From Kineosporia succinea (lineage in GTDB: Bacteria; Actinomycetota; Actinomycetes; Actinomycetales; Kineosporiaceae), in contig NZ_JAUSQZ010000001.1 in assembly GCF_030811555.1 (NCBI RefSeq), positions 4,647,241-4,711,240 of the forward strand: 64,000 nt of DNA. Direction: 5' to 3'. Shown here piece by piece: positions 27,262-36,761 of this stretch (position 1 is its first letter; each line of letters opens with the position of its first letter). The notes below the pieces were generated by a model. That model searched no databases. It was not told the DNA's origin and was given only the letters and a program-made list of their open reading frames with translations. Both the position numbers and the translations under genes were made by a program.

Positions 27262-27759
27262 ATGAGCGGCGCACTGCGCAAGACCATGGTGTACCTGGGC
27301 CTTGCCGAGGACGACGACCGCTACTCGGCGTACGACGAGTACGAGGACGAGGACTTCGATCCGGTCGTGGATGACGAAGAAGAACGAGAAGAGCCCCGCC
27401 GGGCGCCGGTCACCGCGATCGGGCGCGCGCAGGGTTCGGGTCAGATGGCCCGGGTGGTCGCCCACCCGTCGGCCGAGATCCACCGGATCACGACGATCCA
27501 TCCCCGGACCTACAACGAGGCCAAGACCATCGGCGAGAGCTTCCGCTCGGGTACGCCGGTGATCATGAACCTGACGGACATGGACGACGCCGACGCCAAG
27601 CGTCTCGTCGACTTCTCCGCCGGTCTGGTCTTCGGTCTGCACGGGTCGATCGAGAAGGTGACGGGCAAGGTCTTCCTGCTCTCGCCGGCCAACGTCGAGG
27701 TGGCGACCCCGGAGAAGACCCGGGCGCCCGAGCGCGCGGCCTTCTTCAACCAGTCCTGA
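27262..27759 (+). CDS. sepF: Cell division protein SepF
   Basis: Membrane-anchoring partner of FtsZ, 165 residues. It has an N-terminal amphipathic start ([18 protein letters not shown]), an acidic linker, and the SepF core (about 75-155, with [20 protein letters not shown] and [13 protein letters not shown]). ATG 27262 was chosen because GGAGG (27252-27256) is five bases upstream; an in-frame GTG at 27238 lacks one. In actinobacteria SepF replaces FtsA/ZipA. Confidence 0.94.
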   Translation: MSGALRKTMVYLGLAEDDDRYSAYDEYEDEDFDPVVDDEEEREEPRRAPVTAIGRAQGSGQMARVVAHPSAEIHRITTIHPRTYNEAKTIGESFRSGTPVIMNLTDMDDADAKRLVDFSAGLVFGLHGSIEKVTGKVFLLSPANVEVATPEKTRAPERAAFFNQS

Positions 27760-27760
27760 G

Positions 27761-27791
27761 GCTCGCGGGGCGCGCACCGCGCCTCGCGGGC
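27761..27791. terminator. Hairpin after sepF
   Basis: GCTCGCGGGGCGCG (27761-27774) pairs with CGCGCCTCGCGGGC (27778-27791) around a three-base loop, with two G-T wobbles. It begins two bases past the sepF stop. Probable terminator or mRNA 3' end. Confidence 0.6.
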
Positions 27792-28216
27792 TGATCTGCA
27801 CTCCCGTCGCACCTCGTGCGGGCGGATGACTTTCGCATGTCTGCTCCCGGACCCCGGGCAGCACTGTGCGCCGGTGCAGCGCTGAGCGCTGCCCGGAAGG
27901 GCAGTTCGAGCCGGCCGGTGAGCCGGATGCCGCCGGACGGGCGAGGGTGGGCACCGGACGGCGGGCCGGCACGTTGTACCGGCTGATGCGAAGGACGACT
28001 GACGTCCCGAGGATCCGGCCGGTTCGGCCGGTCCCGTGGGAAACCAGAGTGATCCTAGGCGATTCGGGCGCCGCTTGGCCATGTCCGGTTCGCTACGGTG
28101 AACATCGTTCGACGCAGCCCGTCCCCCTCGGGCAGGCTTGACCCCTCCGGCAGTACATCCGGCAGGTCCGCAGGCCTCCCGGTCCGAATCTGAGTGCAAG
28201 CGGAGTCGCAACCGTC
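27792..28216. other. Intergenic region sepF-yggT, no gene seen
   Basis: No convincing reading frame in about 425 bases. It contains a small palindrome GCAGCGCTGAGCGCTGC (27876-27892) and a TACGGT that could be a -10 box (28094-28099). It probably holds the promoter of the yggT unit; nothing more can be assigned. Confidence 0.4.
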
Positions 28217-28498
28217 GTGGACGTGATCAGGTACCTGCTCTATTACGTCGTCTTCCTGTTCTTCATCATCCTGATCGGCCGGCTGGTGATCGACTGGATC
28301 CAGGTGTTCGCCCGCGACTGGCGCCCCCGGGGTGCGGTGCTGGTGATCGCGGAGGGCATCTACTCCGGCACCGATCCGCCTCTGAAGGCCCTGCGCCGGC
28401 TCCTGCCGCCGCTGCGCATCGGGGCGATTCAGCTCGACCTGGCCTTCATCGTGTTGTTCCTCATAGTGAGCATCCTGATGTCGGTGCTGCGGCCGTAG
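28217..28498 (+). CDS. YggT-family membrane protein
   Basis: Small protein of 93 residues with two hydrophobic segments (about 8-28 and 71-90) and the family pattern RLVIDWIQVFARDW and TDPPLKALRRLLPPL between them. YggT proteins regularly sit between sepF and divIVA in actinobacteria and are implicated in membrane or envelope homeostasis. The start is GTG with only a weak ribosome binding site. Confidence 0.9.
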   Translation: MDVIRYLLYYVVFLFFIILIGRLVIDWIQVFARDWRPRGAVLVIAEGIYSGTDPPLKALRRLLPPLRIGAIQLDLAFIVLFLIVSILMSVLRP

Positions 28499-28668
28499 TC
28501 TCAAGAGGCGTACGTAGCAACTTAAGGTGACAGAGTGTGCGTGACACATGACCGTCCGTTGCTCCGGAAGTGGCCTTCTGCGCTGCCCTTGTGTAGCGTC
28601 AGCTTCCGGTACGGTGGCGTAGCAGCGGCTCCGCACTTCCGATTGAGTGACCAACGCGAGGTGACCAG

Positions 28669-29436
28669 ATGGCGTTGACGCCCGAAGACGTTGTTAATAA
28701 GCGCTTCCAGGCGACCAAGTTCCGCGAAGGCTACGACCAGGACGAGGTCGACGACTTCCTGGACGAGGTCGTCAACGAGCTCCGTCGACTCGGTGAGGAG
28801 AACGAGGAGCTCCGCGGCAAGCTGAGCTCCTGCGAGCGCCGCGTCGGAGAGCTGTCTCGCGCCAATGTGGCCCGCGAGTCCGCCCCGGAGCCCGCTCCCG
28901 CCCCGATGCCGATTCCGCAGCCGGCGCCGCAGCCCGTGGCCGCGGTCGCGCCGGAGCCGGTCCGGGTGCCCGCCGTGATGGAGACCCAGGGCCAGGGCCC
29001 CGAGGCCGCCGCCGGCATGCTGGCTCTGGCCCAGAAGCTGCACGACGAGTACGTGCGCAACGGTGAGCAGACCCGTGACCGCATCGTCGGCGAGGCCCGC
29101 GAGCACTCCAACCGCCTGATCCGTGAGGCCGAGGAGAAGCAGCGCCAGACCCTCGGTTCGCTGGAGCAGGAGCGTTCGCTGCTCGAGCGCAAGATCGACG
29201 AGCTGCGGGCCTTCGAGCGCGAATACCGCAGCCGGCTCAAGTCCTACCTCGAGGGTCAGCTCCGCGAGCTGGAGTCGAAGGCCGCCGTCGTGCCCACCCG
29301 TGGGCCGCAGCAGCCTCAGTCCCAGCCCGCCGGTGTGGGTGCCGCGCCCTACGGCGCACCGCTCCCGACCCGTGGTGGCTACTCCGACGCGGGTGCCGAC
29401 GCTCCGGCGCAGTACCCCTTCGGCGGACAGAGCTGA
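28669..29436 (+). CDS. divIVA: Polar growth/septum protein DivIVA (Wag31)
   Basis: Protein of 255 residues. The N-terminal DivIVA lipid-binding domain (LTPEDVVNKRFQATKFREGY, then DQDEVDDFLDEVV) is followed by a Pro/Ala-rich linker (about 65-110), a long coiled coil (about 115-205, including EEKQRQTLGSLEQERSLLER) and a Gly/Pro-rich tail. It marks cell poles and septa by sensing membrane curvature and organises wall growth. The start is preceded by GAGGTGA. A possible promoter lies upstream (TTGTGT near 28589, TACGGT at 28610). Confidence 0.96.
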   Translation: MALTPEDVVNKRFQATKFREGYDQDEVDDFLDEVVNELRRLGEENEELRGKLSSCERRVGELSRANVARESAPEPAPAPMPIPQPAPQPVAAVAPEPVRVPAVMETQGQGPEAAAGMLALAQKLHDEYVRNGEQTRDRIVGEAREHSNRLIREAEEKQRQTLGSLEQERSLLERKIDELRAFEREYRSRLKSYLEGQLRELESKAAVVPTRGPQQPQSQPAGVGAAPYGAPLPTRGGYSDAGADAPAQYPFGGQS

Positions 29437-29459
29437 TACACGGCTAGCCAGTACGGCCC

Positions 29460-29487
29460 GGCGGGTTCAGACTTGTCTGAATCCGCC
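29460..29487. terminator. Hairpin after divIVA
   Basis: GCGGGTTCAGAC (29461-29472) pairs with GTCTGAATCCGC (29475-29486) with one G-T wobble; the flanking base pair extends the stem. It lies 24 bases after the divIVA stop and is the likely end of the division-cluster transcript. Confidence 0.65.
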
Positions 29488-29538
29488 AGAGCCGCATCCG
29501 GCGCGCCCCCGTCCTGGTGACGGGGAAGCGTGCCACCC

Positions 29539-29589
29539 GCGAGCGGTGCCGGTTCATGCGTTGTCACACGCATGCCCGGCGCCGCTCGC
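29539..29589. other. Long imperfect hairpin between divIVA and the DksA/TraR gene
   Basis: Left arm 29539-29560 (begins GCGAGCGGTGCCGG) pairs with right arm 29569-29589 (ends GGCGCCGCTCGC) around an 8-base loop; about 20 of 22 positions pair. It follows the first hairpin after divIVA by about 50 bases. It could be a second terminator or a structured leader of the next gene. Confidence 0.5.
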
Positions 29590-29695
29590 GTTTGCTCGCG
29601 CCGTGGCTCGGGCGTCCCGTTCGGTCGTGTGCACGGGCACACGAGCAACCGGGCGGGCATCGTGATCGAGCCGGAGCCGACTGGAGGTTGCCGAC

Positions 29696-30073
29696 GTGCC
29701 ACGGGCGCAGCGCAAGACCGTCAGTGAGTTCGAGGGGATCCGCCAGGAGCTCGTCGCCGAGCTGAGCACCCTGCAGGCCGAGCAGGCCGTGGTGCTGGCC
29801 GGGCTGGAAGAGGTGATCCGCGACAGCCAGACCGGCTCGGGCGACGACCCGGCCGACTCCAGCGGCAAGACCTTCGGGCGTGAGCACGAGCAGGCGCTGC
29901 TGGAACGGGTGAACGAGGCGGTGCGGGCCACGCGTGAGGCGATCGACCGGATCGACGCGGGCACCTACGGGGTCTGTGAGGGGTGCGGGCAGCCGATCGC
30001 GCTGCCGCGGCTGGAGGCGTTCCCGCGGGCGGCCTCCTGCGTGGCGTGCAAGCAGAGGCAGGAACGGCGGTGA
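29696..30073 (+). CDS. DksA/TraR C4-type zinc-finger protein
   Basis: Protein of 125 residues: an N-terminal helical hairpin region and a C-terminal C4 zinc finger (CEGCGQPI and CVACK). The family binds the RNA polymerase secondary channel in proteobacteria; for actinobacterial members the role is less clear. GTG 29696 is preceded by GGAGG eight bases upstream. It lies between the division cluster and lspA, a common actinobacterial arrangement. Confidence 0.9.
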   Translation: MPRAQRKTVSEFEGIRQELVAELSTLQAEQAVVLAGLEEVIRDSQTGSGDDPADSSGKTFGREHEQALLERVNEAVRATREAIDRIDAGTYGVCEGCGQPIALPRLEAFPRAASCVACKQRQERR

Positions 30074-30136
30074 ATCCGGTGGGGTGCCCCGCGCCGGGAG
30101 CACCGGTGCCGACCGCGGGTGTGGGCATGGCACCCT

Positions 30137-30778
30137 ATGAGCACGATGACTGAGCCGACCCCGCCCACCACCACGCCGGATCCCGCCGAAGCGGTCGATC
30201 CGGCCGGGCCGGTGCCTTCCGTGGCCCCGACCCGCCGCCGCGCCTACGCCGCCGCCGTCCCGCTGATCGCCCTGGTCGTGCTCGGGCTGGACCAGCTGAC
30301 CAAGTACCTGGCGGTGGAAGAGCTCACCGGCCGCGGCCGGGTCGACGTGGTCGGCGACCTGTTCGGCTTCTACCTGATCCGCAACCCCGGGGCCGCGTTC
30401 TCGATGGCGACCGGGGCCACCTGGATCTTCTCGGTGGTCGCGATCGCGGTGGCGGTCTTCATCATCCGGATCTCGCGCACGCTGGGGCACTGGGGCTGGG
30501 CGGTCGCGCTCGGCCTGCTGCTGGGCGGCGCGGTGGGCAACCTGACCGACCGGGTGTTCCGCTCGCCGGGGGTGTTCCGCGGGCACGTCGTCGACTTCCT
30601 CGAGCTGCCGAACTGGCCGATCTTCAACCTGGCCGACTGCTCGATCACCTGCGCGGCGGTGCTGATCGCGGTCCTGTCCGTGATGGGCATCGGCACCGAC
30701 GGCCAGAAGGTCAGCGACGGCAAGAACGACAAGAACGACGGCACGAACGACCCCGAGGACAAGAAGCCCGATGCCTGA
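30137..30778 (+). CDS. lspA: Lipoprotein signal peptidase (signal peptidase II)
   Basis: Membrane aspartyl protease of 213 residues with four membrane helices; it cleaves prolipoprotein signal peptides. Motifs: [32 protein letters not shown], and the catalytic aspartates in VVDF (Asp153) and NLAD (Asp167). A Pro/Thr-rich N-terminal tail and a Lys/Asp-rich C-terminal tail flank the core. The start is uncertain: ATG 30137 is chosen; ATG 30146 and an upstream GTG 30119 are alternatives, and no ribosome binding site decides. It overlaps rluD by eight bases. Confidence 0.93.
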   Translation: MSTMTEPTPPTTTPDPAEAVDPAGPVPSVAPTRRRAYAAAVPLIALVVLGLDQLTKYLAVEELTGRGRVDVVGDLFGFYLIRNPGAAFSMATGATWIFSVVAIAVAVFIIRISRTLGHWGWAVALGLLLGGAVGNLTDRVFRSPGVFRGHVVDFLELPNWPIFNLADCSITCAAVLIAVLSVMGIGTDGQKVSDGKNDKNDGTNDPEDKKPDA

Positions 30779-31700
30779 GGTGCGTTCGATGCCGGTGCCC
30801 GACGGTCTGGCGGGCGAACGGCTCGACGCCGGCCTGTCGCGGCTGTTCGGCCTGTCCCGCAGCACCGTCGCCGATCTCGCCACCGACGGGGCCGTGCTGC
30901 TCGACGGCTCGCCCGCGGGCAAGTCCGAGCGTCTGCGGGCGGGTGCCTGGCTGGAGATCACGATGCCGGGGGCCGAGCCCGCCGAGCTGCCGCCGCCGGA
31001 GCCGGTGCCGGGCCTGCGCATCGTTCACGACGACGACTCCCTGGTCGTCATCGACAAGCCGGCCGGGGTCGCGGCGCATCCGAGTCCGGGGTGGGCGGGC
31101 CTGACGGTGACTCAGGGGCTGGCGGCCGCGGGCTACTCGATCGCGACGTCCGGTTCGGCCGAGCGTCAGGGTGTCGTGCACCGGCTCGACGCGGGCACCA
31201 GTGGCCTGATGGTCGTGGCCAAGAGCGAGTACGCGTACTCGATGCTGAAGCAGGCCTTCCGTGAGCGCACGGTGGAGAAGACCTACCACGCGATCGTGCA
31301 GGGCCATCCCGATCCGCTGCGCGGCACGATCGACGCGCCGATCGGCCGGCACCCCTCGCACGAGTACAAGTTCGCGGTGATCTCCGGCGGCAAGGACAGC
31401 GTCACCCACTACGAGACGCTCGAGGCGTTCCGCGCGGCCTCGCTGGTGGAGGTGCATCTGGAGACCGGGCGCACGCACCAGATCCGCGTGCACTTCTCCA
31501 CGCTGCGCCATCCCTGCGTGGGCGACCCGATGTACGGCTCCGACCCCACGCTCTCGGCCCGGCTGGGGCTGAGCCGGCAGTGGCTGCACGCCGTGCGGCT
31601 GGGCTTCGACCACCCGGGCACGGGGGAGTGGGTGGAGTTCTCCAGCGAGTACCCCGACGATCTGGCCGTCGCCCTGGAGCGCCTGAGCGACGCGAGCTGA
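30771..31700 (+). CDS. rluD: RluD-type 23S rRNA pseudouridine synthase
   Basis: Enzyme of 309 residues. An S4-like RNA-binding domain (about 12-70) precedes the RluA-type catalytic domain with [16 protein letters not shown], whose Asp140 is the catalytic residue, and the [12 protein letters not shown] block. The start lies inside the lspA end, so the two are coupled. The exact target uridines cannot be read from the sequence; the RluD assignment is by family and conserved neighbourhood. Confidence 0.9.
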   Translation: MPEVRSMPVPDGLAGERLDAGLSRLFGLSRSTVADLATDGAVLLDGSPAGKSERLRAGAWLEITMPGAEPAELPPPEPVPGLRIVHDDDSLVVIDKPAGVAAHPSPGWAGLTVTQGLAAAGYSIATSGSAERQGVVHRLDAGTSGLMVVAKSEYAYSMLKQAFRERTVEKTYHAIVQGHPDPLRGTIDAPIGRHPSHEYKFAVISGGKDSVTHYETLEAFRAASLVEVHLETGRTHQIRVHFSTLRHPCVGDPMYGSDPTLSARLGLSRQWLHAVRLGFDHPGTGEWVEFSSEYPDDLAVALERLSDAS

Positions 31701-31713
31701 CCACGATCCCAGG

Positions 31714-31757
31714 GCGACGATGGTGGACGACGTGCGCACGTCGTCCACCATTGTCGC
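31714..31757. terminator. 22-bp palindromic hairpin after rluD (hairpin family member)
   Basis: Arms 31714-31735 and 31736-31757 are complementary over 22 positions with one G-T wobble; the core arm reads GATGGTGGACGACGTGC. It starts 14 bases after the rluD stop and is followed by CTTT. The outer arm matches hairpins at 43855 and 58254. Confidence 0.8.
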
Positions 31758-31850
31758 CTTTGGCTCTCGGCTGTTGGGGGGAGGCCCGGGTGACACGCCG
31801 GGCCGACCGGGCAGCCTCGGGGCCTCGCTGATTCTGTCGGTGGCGGGACC

Positions 31851-31856
31851 TAGACT
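31851..31856 (+). promoter_or_regulatory. Possible -10 box of the dnaE1 promoter
   Basis: TAGACT lies about 160 bases before the dnaE1 start and downstream of the rluD terminator; CTGATT (31828-31833) is at the right distance for a weak -35 element. The assignment is tentative. Confidence 0.35.
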
Positions 31857-32014
31857 GGCTGGCGATCCACCCGCACCAGACCTCATCGGCTCCCCGGCCC
31901 GCGCCGGGCCGCCGGTGCCTCTTCCCCCGGTCGCTGTGCTGGTGCCCGTCCTGGTCCCCGACCTGCCGGCGTGCCCGTGATCCAAGGCATGTCGCTGACC
32001 GCTTGGAGGCGTCC

Positions 32015-35000
32015 GTGCCCGGCCCGTCCGACTCGTTCGTGCATCTGCACAACCACACCGAGTACTCGATGCTCGACGGTGCGGCGAAGATCGACGACCT
32101 CTTCTCCGAGGCCGCCCGCATGGGCATGCCCGCGGTCGCCACCACCGACCACGGGTTCGTCTTCGGTGCGTACGAGTTCTGGAAGAAGGCCAAGAAGCAC
32201 GGCGTGAAGCCGATCGTCGGGGTCGAGGCCTACGTGACCCCGGGCACCCACCGTTCCGACCGCACCCGCGTGCGCTGGGGCGACGGCGGTGGTGACGACG
32301 TCTCGGGTACGGGCGCCTACACCCACATGACGCTGTGGTCCGAGAACAACACCGGCATGCACAACCTGTTCCGGCTCGCCTCGCTGGCGTCCATGGAGGG
32401 CATGTTCTACAAGCCCCGGATGGACCGCGAGATCCTCGAGAAGTACCACGAGGGCCTGATCGCGACCACCGGCTGCCCCTCCGGCGCGGTGCAGACCCGG
32501 CTGCGGCTGGGGCAGTACAAGGAGGCCGTGGAGGTCGCCGCCGAGTACCGCGACCTGTTCGGCGCGGGCAACTTCTACTGCGAGATCATGGACCACGGGC
32601 TCGGCATCGAGCGCCGCATCCAGCAGGACCTGGTGAAGCTGGCCCGCGAGCTGAAGCTCCCGCTGGTCGCCACCAACGACCTGCACTACACCAAACCCGA
32701 AGACGCGAAGGCCCACTCGGTGCTGCTGTGCGTGCAGTCGGGCTCCACGCTGGCCGACCCCAAGCGGTTCAAGTTCGACGCCGACGAGTTCTACCTCAAG
32801 TCCCCGGCCGAGATGCGTGACCTGTGGCGCGAACTGCCCGAGGCGTGCGACAACACCCTCGAGATCGCCGAGCGCTGCGAGATCTCGTTCACCGAGTCGG
32901 TCGGCTCGCTGATGCCGCGCTACCCGGTGCCCGAGGGTGAGGACGAGCAGTCGTGGTTCATCAAGGAGGTCCAGACGGGCCTGATGCACCGCTACCCCAA
33001 GGGCATCCCCGACGACGTGCAGAAGCAGGCCAACTACGAGTGCGAGGTCGTCACCAGCAAGGGCTACGCCGGGTACTTCCTCGTGGTGGCCGACTTCATC
33101 AACTGGTCCAAGAACAACGGCATCCGGGTGGGCCCGGGCCGTGGTTCGGGTGCCGGCTCGATGGCCGCCTACGCCATGAAGATCACCGACCTCGACCCGC
33201 TGCAGCACGGCCTGATCTTCGAGCGGTTCCTCAACCCCGAGCGTATGTCGATGCCCGACTTCGACGTCGACTTCGACGAGCGCCGGCGCGGTGAGGTGAT
33301 CCGCTACGTCACCGACAAGTACGGCGAAGACCGCGTGGCCCAGATCGTCACCTACGGCACGATCAAGGCCAAGCAGGCCCTGAAAGACGCCGGCCGGGTG
33401 CTGGGTTACCCGTTCTCGCTGGGCGAGCGCATGACCAAGGCGATGCCCCCGGCCGTGATGGGCAAGGACATCCCGCTCTACGGGATCTTCGACCCCAAGC
33501 ACCCGCGCTACAAGGAGGCCGAGGAGTTCCGGCAGCTCCACGCGACCGACGCCGACGTGTCCAAGGTCGTGGAGACGGCCCGGGGCCTGGAGGGGCTGAA
33601 GCGTCAGTGGGGTGTGCACGCGGCCGGCGTCATCATGTCCAGCGAGCCGCTGATCGACCACGTGCCGATCATGCGCCGCGAGCAGGACGGCGCGATCATC
33701 ACCCAGTTCGACTACCCGACCTGCGAGAACCTGGGTCTGGTCAAGATGGACTTCCTGGGTCTGCGCAACCTGACGATTCTCGACGACGCGCTCCAGAACA
33801 TCGTGCTCAACGGCAAGGAGCCGGTGGAGCTGGAGTCGCTGGAGCTCACCGACCCGAAGACCTACGAGCTGCTGCAGCGCGGTGACACGCTGGGCGTGTT
33901 CCAGTTCGACGGCGGGCCGATGCGCTCGCTGCTGCGCCTCATGCGCCCCGACAACTTCGAGGACATCTCGGCCGTGGGCGCGCTCTACCGCCCGGGCCCG
34001 ATGGGCGCCAACTCGCACACCAACTACGCGCTGCGCAAGAACAAGCAGCAGGAGATCAGCTACCCGCACGACTCGCTGGCCGAGGCCCTCGAACCCATCC
34101 TCGGCACCACCTACGGCCTGATCGTGTACCAGGAGCAGGTCATGGCCATCGCCCAGCAGCTGGGCGGCTACTCGCTCGGCAAGGCCGACCTGCTGCGGCG
34201 AGCCATGGGTAAGAAGAAGCGCGAGGTGCTCGACGCCGAGTACGTCGGCTTCGAGCAGGGCATGCTCGACAACGGGTTCAGCCCCGAGGCGATCAAGACC
34301 CTGTGGGACGTCCTGGTCCCGTTCTCCGACTACGCCTTCAACAAGGCGCACTCGGCGGCGTACGGCGTCGTCAGCTACTGGACCGCGTACCTCAAGGCGA
34401 ACTACCAGCCCGAGTACATGGCCGCCGTGCTCACCAGCGTCCGCGACGACAAAGACAAGTCGGCGCTGTACCTGAACGAGTGCCGGCACCTGGGCATCAA
34501 GGTGCTGCCGCCCGACGTGAACGAGTCCAGCGCCAACTTCACCGCCGTCGACGTCGACATCCGGTTCGGCCTCACCGCCATCCGCAACGTCGGCGCGAAC
34601 GTGGTCGAGGCGATCGTGGCCGCGCGTGAGGAGAAGGGCCGCTTCACCTCGTTCGAGGACTTCCTGCGCAAGGTGCCGCTGGTGGTCTGCAACAAGCGCA
34701 CCATCGAGTCACTGATCAAGGGCGGCGCTTTCGACACCCTGGGCCACACCCGCAAGGGCCTGGTCGCGGTGCACGAGCAGGCGGTCGAGGCCGTGGTGTC
34801 CGACAAGCGCCAGGAGGCCAACGGGCAGGACTCACTGTTCGGCGCGCTGATGGGCATGGACGACGAAGACGCCCCCCAGCTCTCGATGGTGCCGCCGGTG
34901 CCCGAGGGCGAGTGGGAGAAGTCGGTGCTGCTCGCCTCGGAGCGGGAGATGCTCGGGCTGTACGTCTCCGACCATCCGCTGTTCGGCGTCGAGCACATCC

Positions 35001-35554
35001 TGGCCAAGTCCTCCGACTGCACCGTCTCGCAGCTCACCGGTGACGACGGCCGTCCCGACGGCGCCACCGTGGTGATCGCGGGCATGATCAGCTCGCTGCA
35101 GCGCAAGCTCACCAAGAACGGCAACCCGTGGGCCATCGCGACGGTCGAAGACCTGGGTGGTGCCATCGAGGTGCTGTTCTTCCCGCAGACCTACCAGACG
35201 GTGCTGCACGTGCTCGCCGAAGACCTGGTGGTCGTGGTGAAGGGGCGGGTGAACCGGCGTGACGACGTGCCCACGATCTACGCGCAGGAACTCACCATCC
35301 CCGACCTGACGGTCAGCAGCAACGGCCCGGTCGTGCTGTCGATGCCGGTCAGCCGCTGCACCCCTCCCACGGTCGGCAAGCTGAAAGACGTGCTGGTCAA
35401 CCACCCGGGTTCGAGCGAGGTGCACCTGCGCCTGGTGCAGCCGGGGCGCCAGACCACGATGCGTCTCGACGACCGGCTGCGGGTCACTCCGTCACCGGCC
35501 CTGTTCGGTGACCTCAAGGCGCTGCTCGGCCCGAGCTGCCTGGCCTCCGCCTGA
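32015..35554 (+). CDS. dnaE: Replicative DNA polymerase III alpha subunit DnaE1
   Basis: Polymerase of 1179 residues. The PHP domain begins at once (HLHNHTEYSMLDGAAKI), followed by the palm with the catalytic aspartates in PDFDVDFDERRR, the FNKAHSAAYGVVSYWTAYLK fingers block, helix-hairpin-helix, OB-fold (about 1010-1085) and C-terminal part. Length and domain order are normal, unlike the insertion-bearing DnaE2 at the window start. GTG 32015 is chosen because GGAGG (32005-32009) is five bases upstream; the TTG at 32003 overlaps that site. Confidence 0.96.
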   Translation: MPGPSDSFVHLHNHTEYSMLDGAAKIDDLFSEAARMGMPAVATTDHGFVFGAYEFWKKAKKHGVKPIVGVEAYVTPGTHRSDRTRVRWGDGGGDDVSGTGAYTHMTLWSENNTGMHNLFRLASLASMEGMFYKPRMDREILEKYHEGLIATTGCPSGAVQTRLRLGQYKEAVEVAAEYRDLFGAGNFYCEIMDHGLGIERRIQQDLVKLARELKLPLVATNDLHYTKPEDAKAHSVLLCVQSGSTLADPKRFKFDADEFYLKSPAEMRDLWRELPEACDNTLEIAERCEISFTESVGSLMPRYPVPEGEDEQSWFIKEVQTGLMHRYPKGIPDDVQKQANYECEVVTSKGYAGYFLVVADFINWSKNNGIRVGPGRGSGAGSMAAYAMKITDLDPLQHGLIFERFLNPERMSMPDFDVDFDERRRGEVIRYVTDKYGEDRVAQIVTYGTIKAKQALKDAGRVLGYPFSLGERMTKAMPPAVMGKDIPLYGIFDPKHPRYKEAEEFRQLHATDADVSKVVETARGLEGLKRQWGVHAAGVIMSSEPLIDHVPIMRREQDGAIITQFDYPTCENLGLVKMDFLGLRNLTILDDALQNIVLNGKEPVELESLELTDPKTYELLQRGDTLGVFQFDGGPMRSLLRLMRPDNFEDISAVGALYRPGPMGANSHTNYALRKNKQQEISYPHDSLAEALEPILGTTYGLIVYQEQVMAIAQQLGGYSLGKADLLRRAMGKKKREVLDAEYVGFEQGMLDNGFSPEAIKTLWDVLVPFSDYAFNKAHSAAYGVVSYWTAYLKANYQPEYMAAVLTSVRDDKDKSALYLNECRHLGIKVLPPDVNESSANFTAVDVDIRFGLTAIRNVGANVVEAIVAAREEKGRFTSFEDFLRKVPLVVCNKRTIESLIKGGAFDTLGHTRKGLVAVHEQAVEAVVSDKRQEANGQDSLFGALMGMDDEDAPQLSMVPPVPEGEWEKSVLLASEREMLGLYVSDHPLFGVEHILAKSSDCTVSQLTGDDGRPDGATVVIAGMISSLQRKLTKNGNPWAIATVEDLGGAIEVLFFPQTYQTVLHVLAEDLVVVVKGRVNRRDDVPTIYAQELTIPDLTVSSNGPVVLSMPVSRCTPPTVGKLKDVLVNHPGSSEVHLRLVQPGRQTTMRLDDRLRVTPSPALFGDLKALLGPSCLASA

Positions 35555-35609
35555 TCTCCTCCAGTCCGTGGGTCGTCGGCAAAAGTCGTCGGCCCACAGG
35601 CCGGGGCCC

Positions 35610-35615
35610 TAGATT
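35610..35615 (+). promoter_or_regulatory. -10 box just upstream of a small membrane-protein gene
   Basis: TAGATT is followed by nine bases and then ATG 35625, with no ribosome binding site. Consistent with a leaderless or very short-leader transcript. Confidence 0.45.
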
Positions 35616-35624
35616 TGAGTCACG

Positions 35625-36113
35625 ATGAGCATGATTGACGAACGTTCCGGGCAGCCGTGGCAGCCGGAGCCGTCCGAAGGCCGGCGTCCCCGCCCGAAGA
35701 AGCTCCTGGCGGGAGAGACCGCTGCCCTGGTCGGGCCGCTGATGCTGGGGGTCGTGATGGCCGTCGCGTGGCGCCTGCTCATCCCGGTCACCGAGGGCTT
35801 CGGCGACGAGCAGGAGGTCGCGGCCGCGGTCGACGGCACCCTCGCCGGGCTGGGGCTGCTGACCGGCCTGGCCGTCGGTGGCCTCACCCTGCTGCGGCCG
35901 GGGGCCACCCCGGTGCGGCGGGTGCTGGTCGTGCTGATCACCTCGACCATCGGCGCGGCCGTCTCCTGGGGCCTCGGCAACCAGGTGGGCACGCCGGCAC
36001 TGCGGGCGATCGGCTCGGCGTTCGTGTGGCCCGCCACCACGGCGGTCGTGATCATGGTCGGCGCGATCCTGCCGTGGACGAGCCGCCGTCTGGAAGCCCC
36101 CGCCCGTCACTGA
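35625..36113 (+). CDS. Hypothetical four-helix membrane protein
   Basis: Protein of 162 residues with a Pro/Arg-rich cytoplasmic start and four hydrophobic segments (about 32-51, 70-92, 101-120 and 131-150). No family motif is recognised with certainty; it resembles the small membrane proteins (DUF2567-like) seen near dnaE in actinobacteria. A second ATG six bases in (35631) is an alternative start. It is convergent with the ybaK-like gene 57 bases away. Confidence 0.75.
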   Translation: MSMIDERSGQPWQPEPSEGRRPRPKKLLAGETAALVGPLMLGVVMAVAWRLLIPVTEGFGDEQEVAAAVDGTLAGLGLLTGLAVGGLTLLRPGATPVRRVLVVLITSTIGAAVSWGLGNQVGTPALRAIGSAFVWPATTAVVIMVGAILPWTSRRLEAPARH

Positions 36114-36170
36114 CCCGCGGGCGGGCGGCACCTCGAGGACATCGACGACCTGGCCGTCACGATCGGGGAA

Positions 36171-36695
36171 CTACTCCGGACCCCGCCCGATCGGTGCGGT
36201 CCGCGCTCGTGTGAGCCGCACCAGGTCGGCGGGGGCCAGCTCCAGGTCGAGGCCGCGCCGCCCACCACTGACATACACCGTCGCGTGCTCGAGCGCCGAG
36301 GCGTCGACCACGGTCGGCAGGGCCCTACGCTGACCGAGCGGGCTGATCCCGCCCACCACGTAACCGCTGCTGCGCTCGGCGGCGGCCGGATCGGCCATCA
36401 CCGCCTTCTTGCCACCCGCGGCGGCGGCCAGTGCCTTCAGGTCGAGCAGACCCCCGACCGGCACGACCGCCACCCACATCGACCCGTCGACCTCGGCGAC
36501 CAGCGTCTTGAAGACGCGCGCCTCGTCCACCCCCAGCGCGGAGGCGGCCTCGGTGCCGAAGGCGACCCGGTCGGAGGACGAGGACGCCCGGCTGCGGTCC
36601 TCGGCCTCGTAGGTGTGCACGGTGAACGTCACGCGCTCGCGGGTGAGCAGCGTGGTCGCGGGGGTGCCGGCCGTCGCGTCCTTCTTCTTCGCCAC
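36171..36695 (-). CDS. YbaK/EbsC-type Cys-tRNA(Pro) deacylase
   Basis: Protein of 174 residues of the prolyl-tRNA editing superfamily, which hydrolyses Cys-tRNA(Pro) made by mistake. The catalytic lysine context VFKTLV and the GGKKAVMADPAAAERSSGYVVGGISPLG block are typical of YbaK. GTG 36695 is preferred over an upstream ATG (36707) because a -10 box TATGCT (36703-36708) ends seven bases before this GTG and actually includes the ATG. Confidence 0.88.
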   Translation of the reverse strand: MAKKKDATAGTPATTLLTRERVTFTVHTYEAEDRSRASSSSDRVAFGTEAASALGVDEARVFKTLVAEVDGSMWVAVVPVGGLLDLKALAAAAGGKKAVMADPAAAERSSGYVVGGISPLGQRRALPTVVDASALEHATVYVSGGRRGLDLELAPADLVRLTRARTAPIGRGPE

Positions 36696-36702
36696 GACGC
36701 GG

Positions 36703-36708
36703 AGCATA
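36703..36708 (-). promoter_or_regulatory. -10 box of a leaderless ybaK-like promoter
   Basis: On the minus strand TATGCT is followed by seven bases and then GTG 36695. The apparent ATG start lies inside this box, which argues for the downstream GTG. Confidence 0.55.
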
Positions 36709-36761
36709 GACGCGGGGCGCAGCGCCGGGGCCGCGGCCCCGGGGTCTTGCCGAGACAGGTC

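Noticed and set aside
27792-28216. A small gene or tRNA between sepF and yggT
   Set aside because: No frame with a ribosome binding site and family resemblance, and no cloverleaf or GTTC-type T-loop arrangement could be made.
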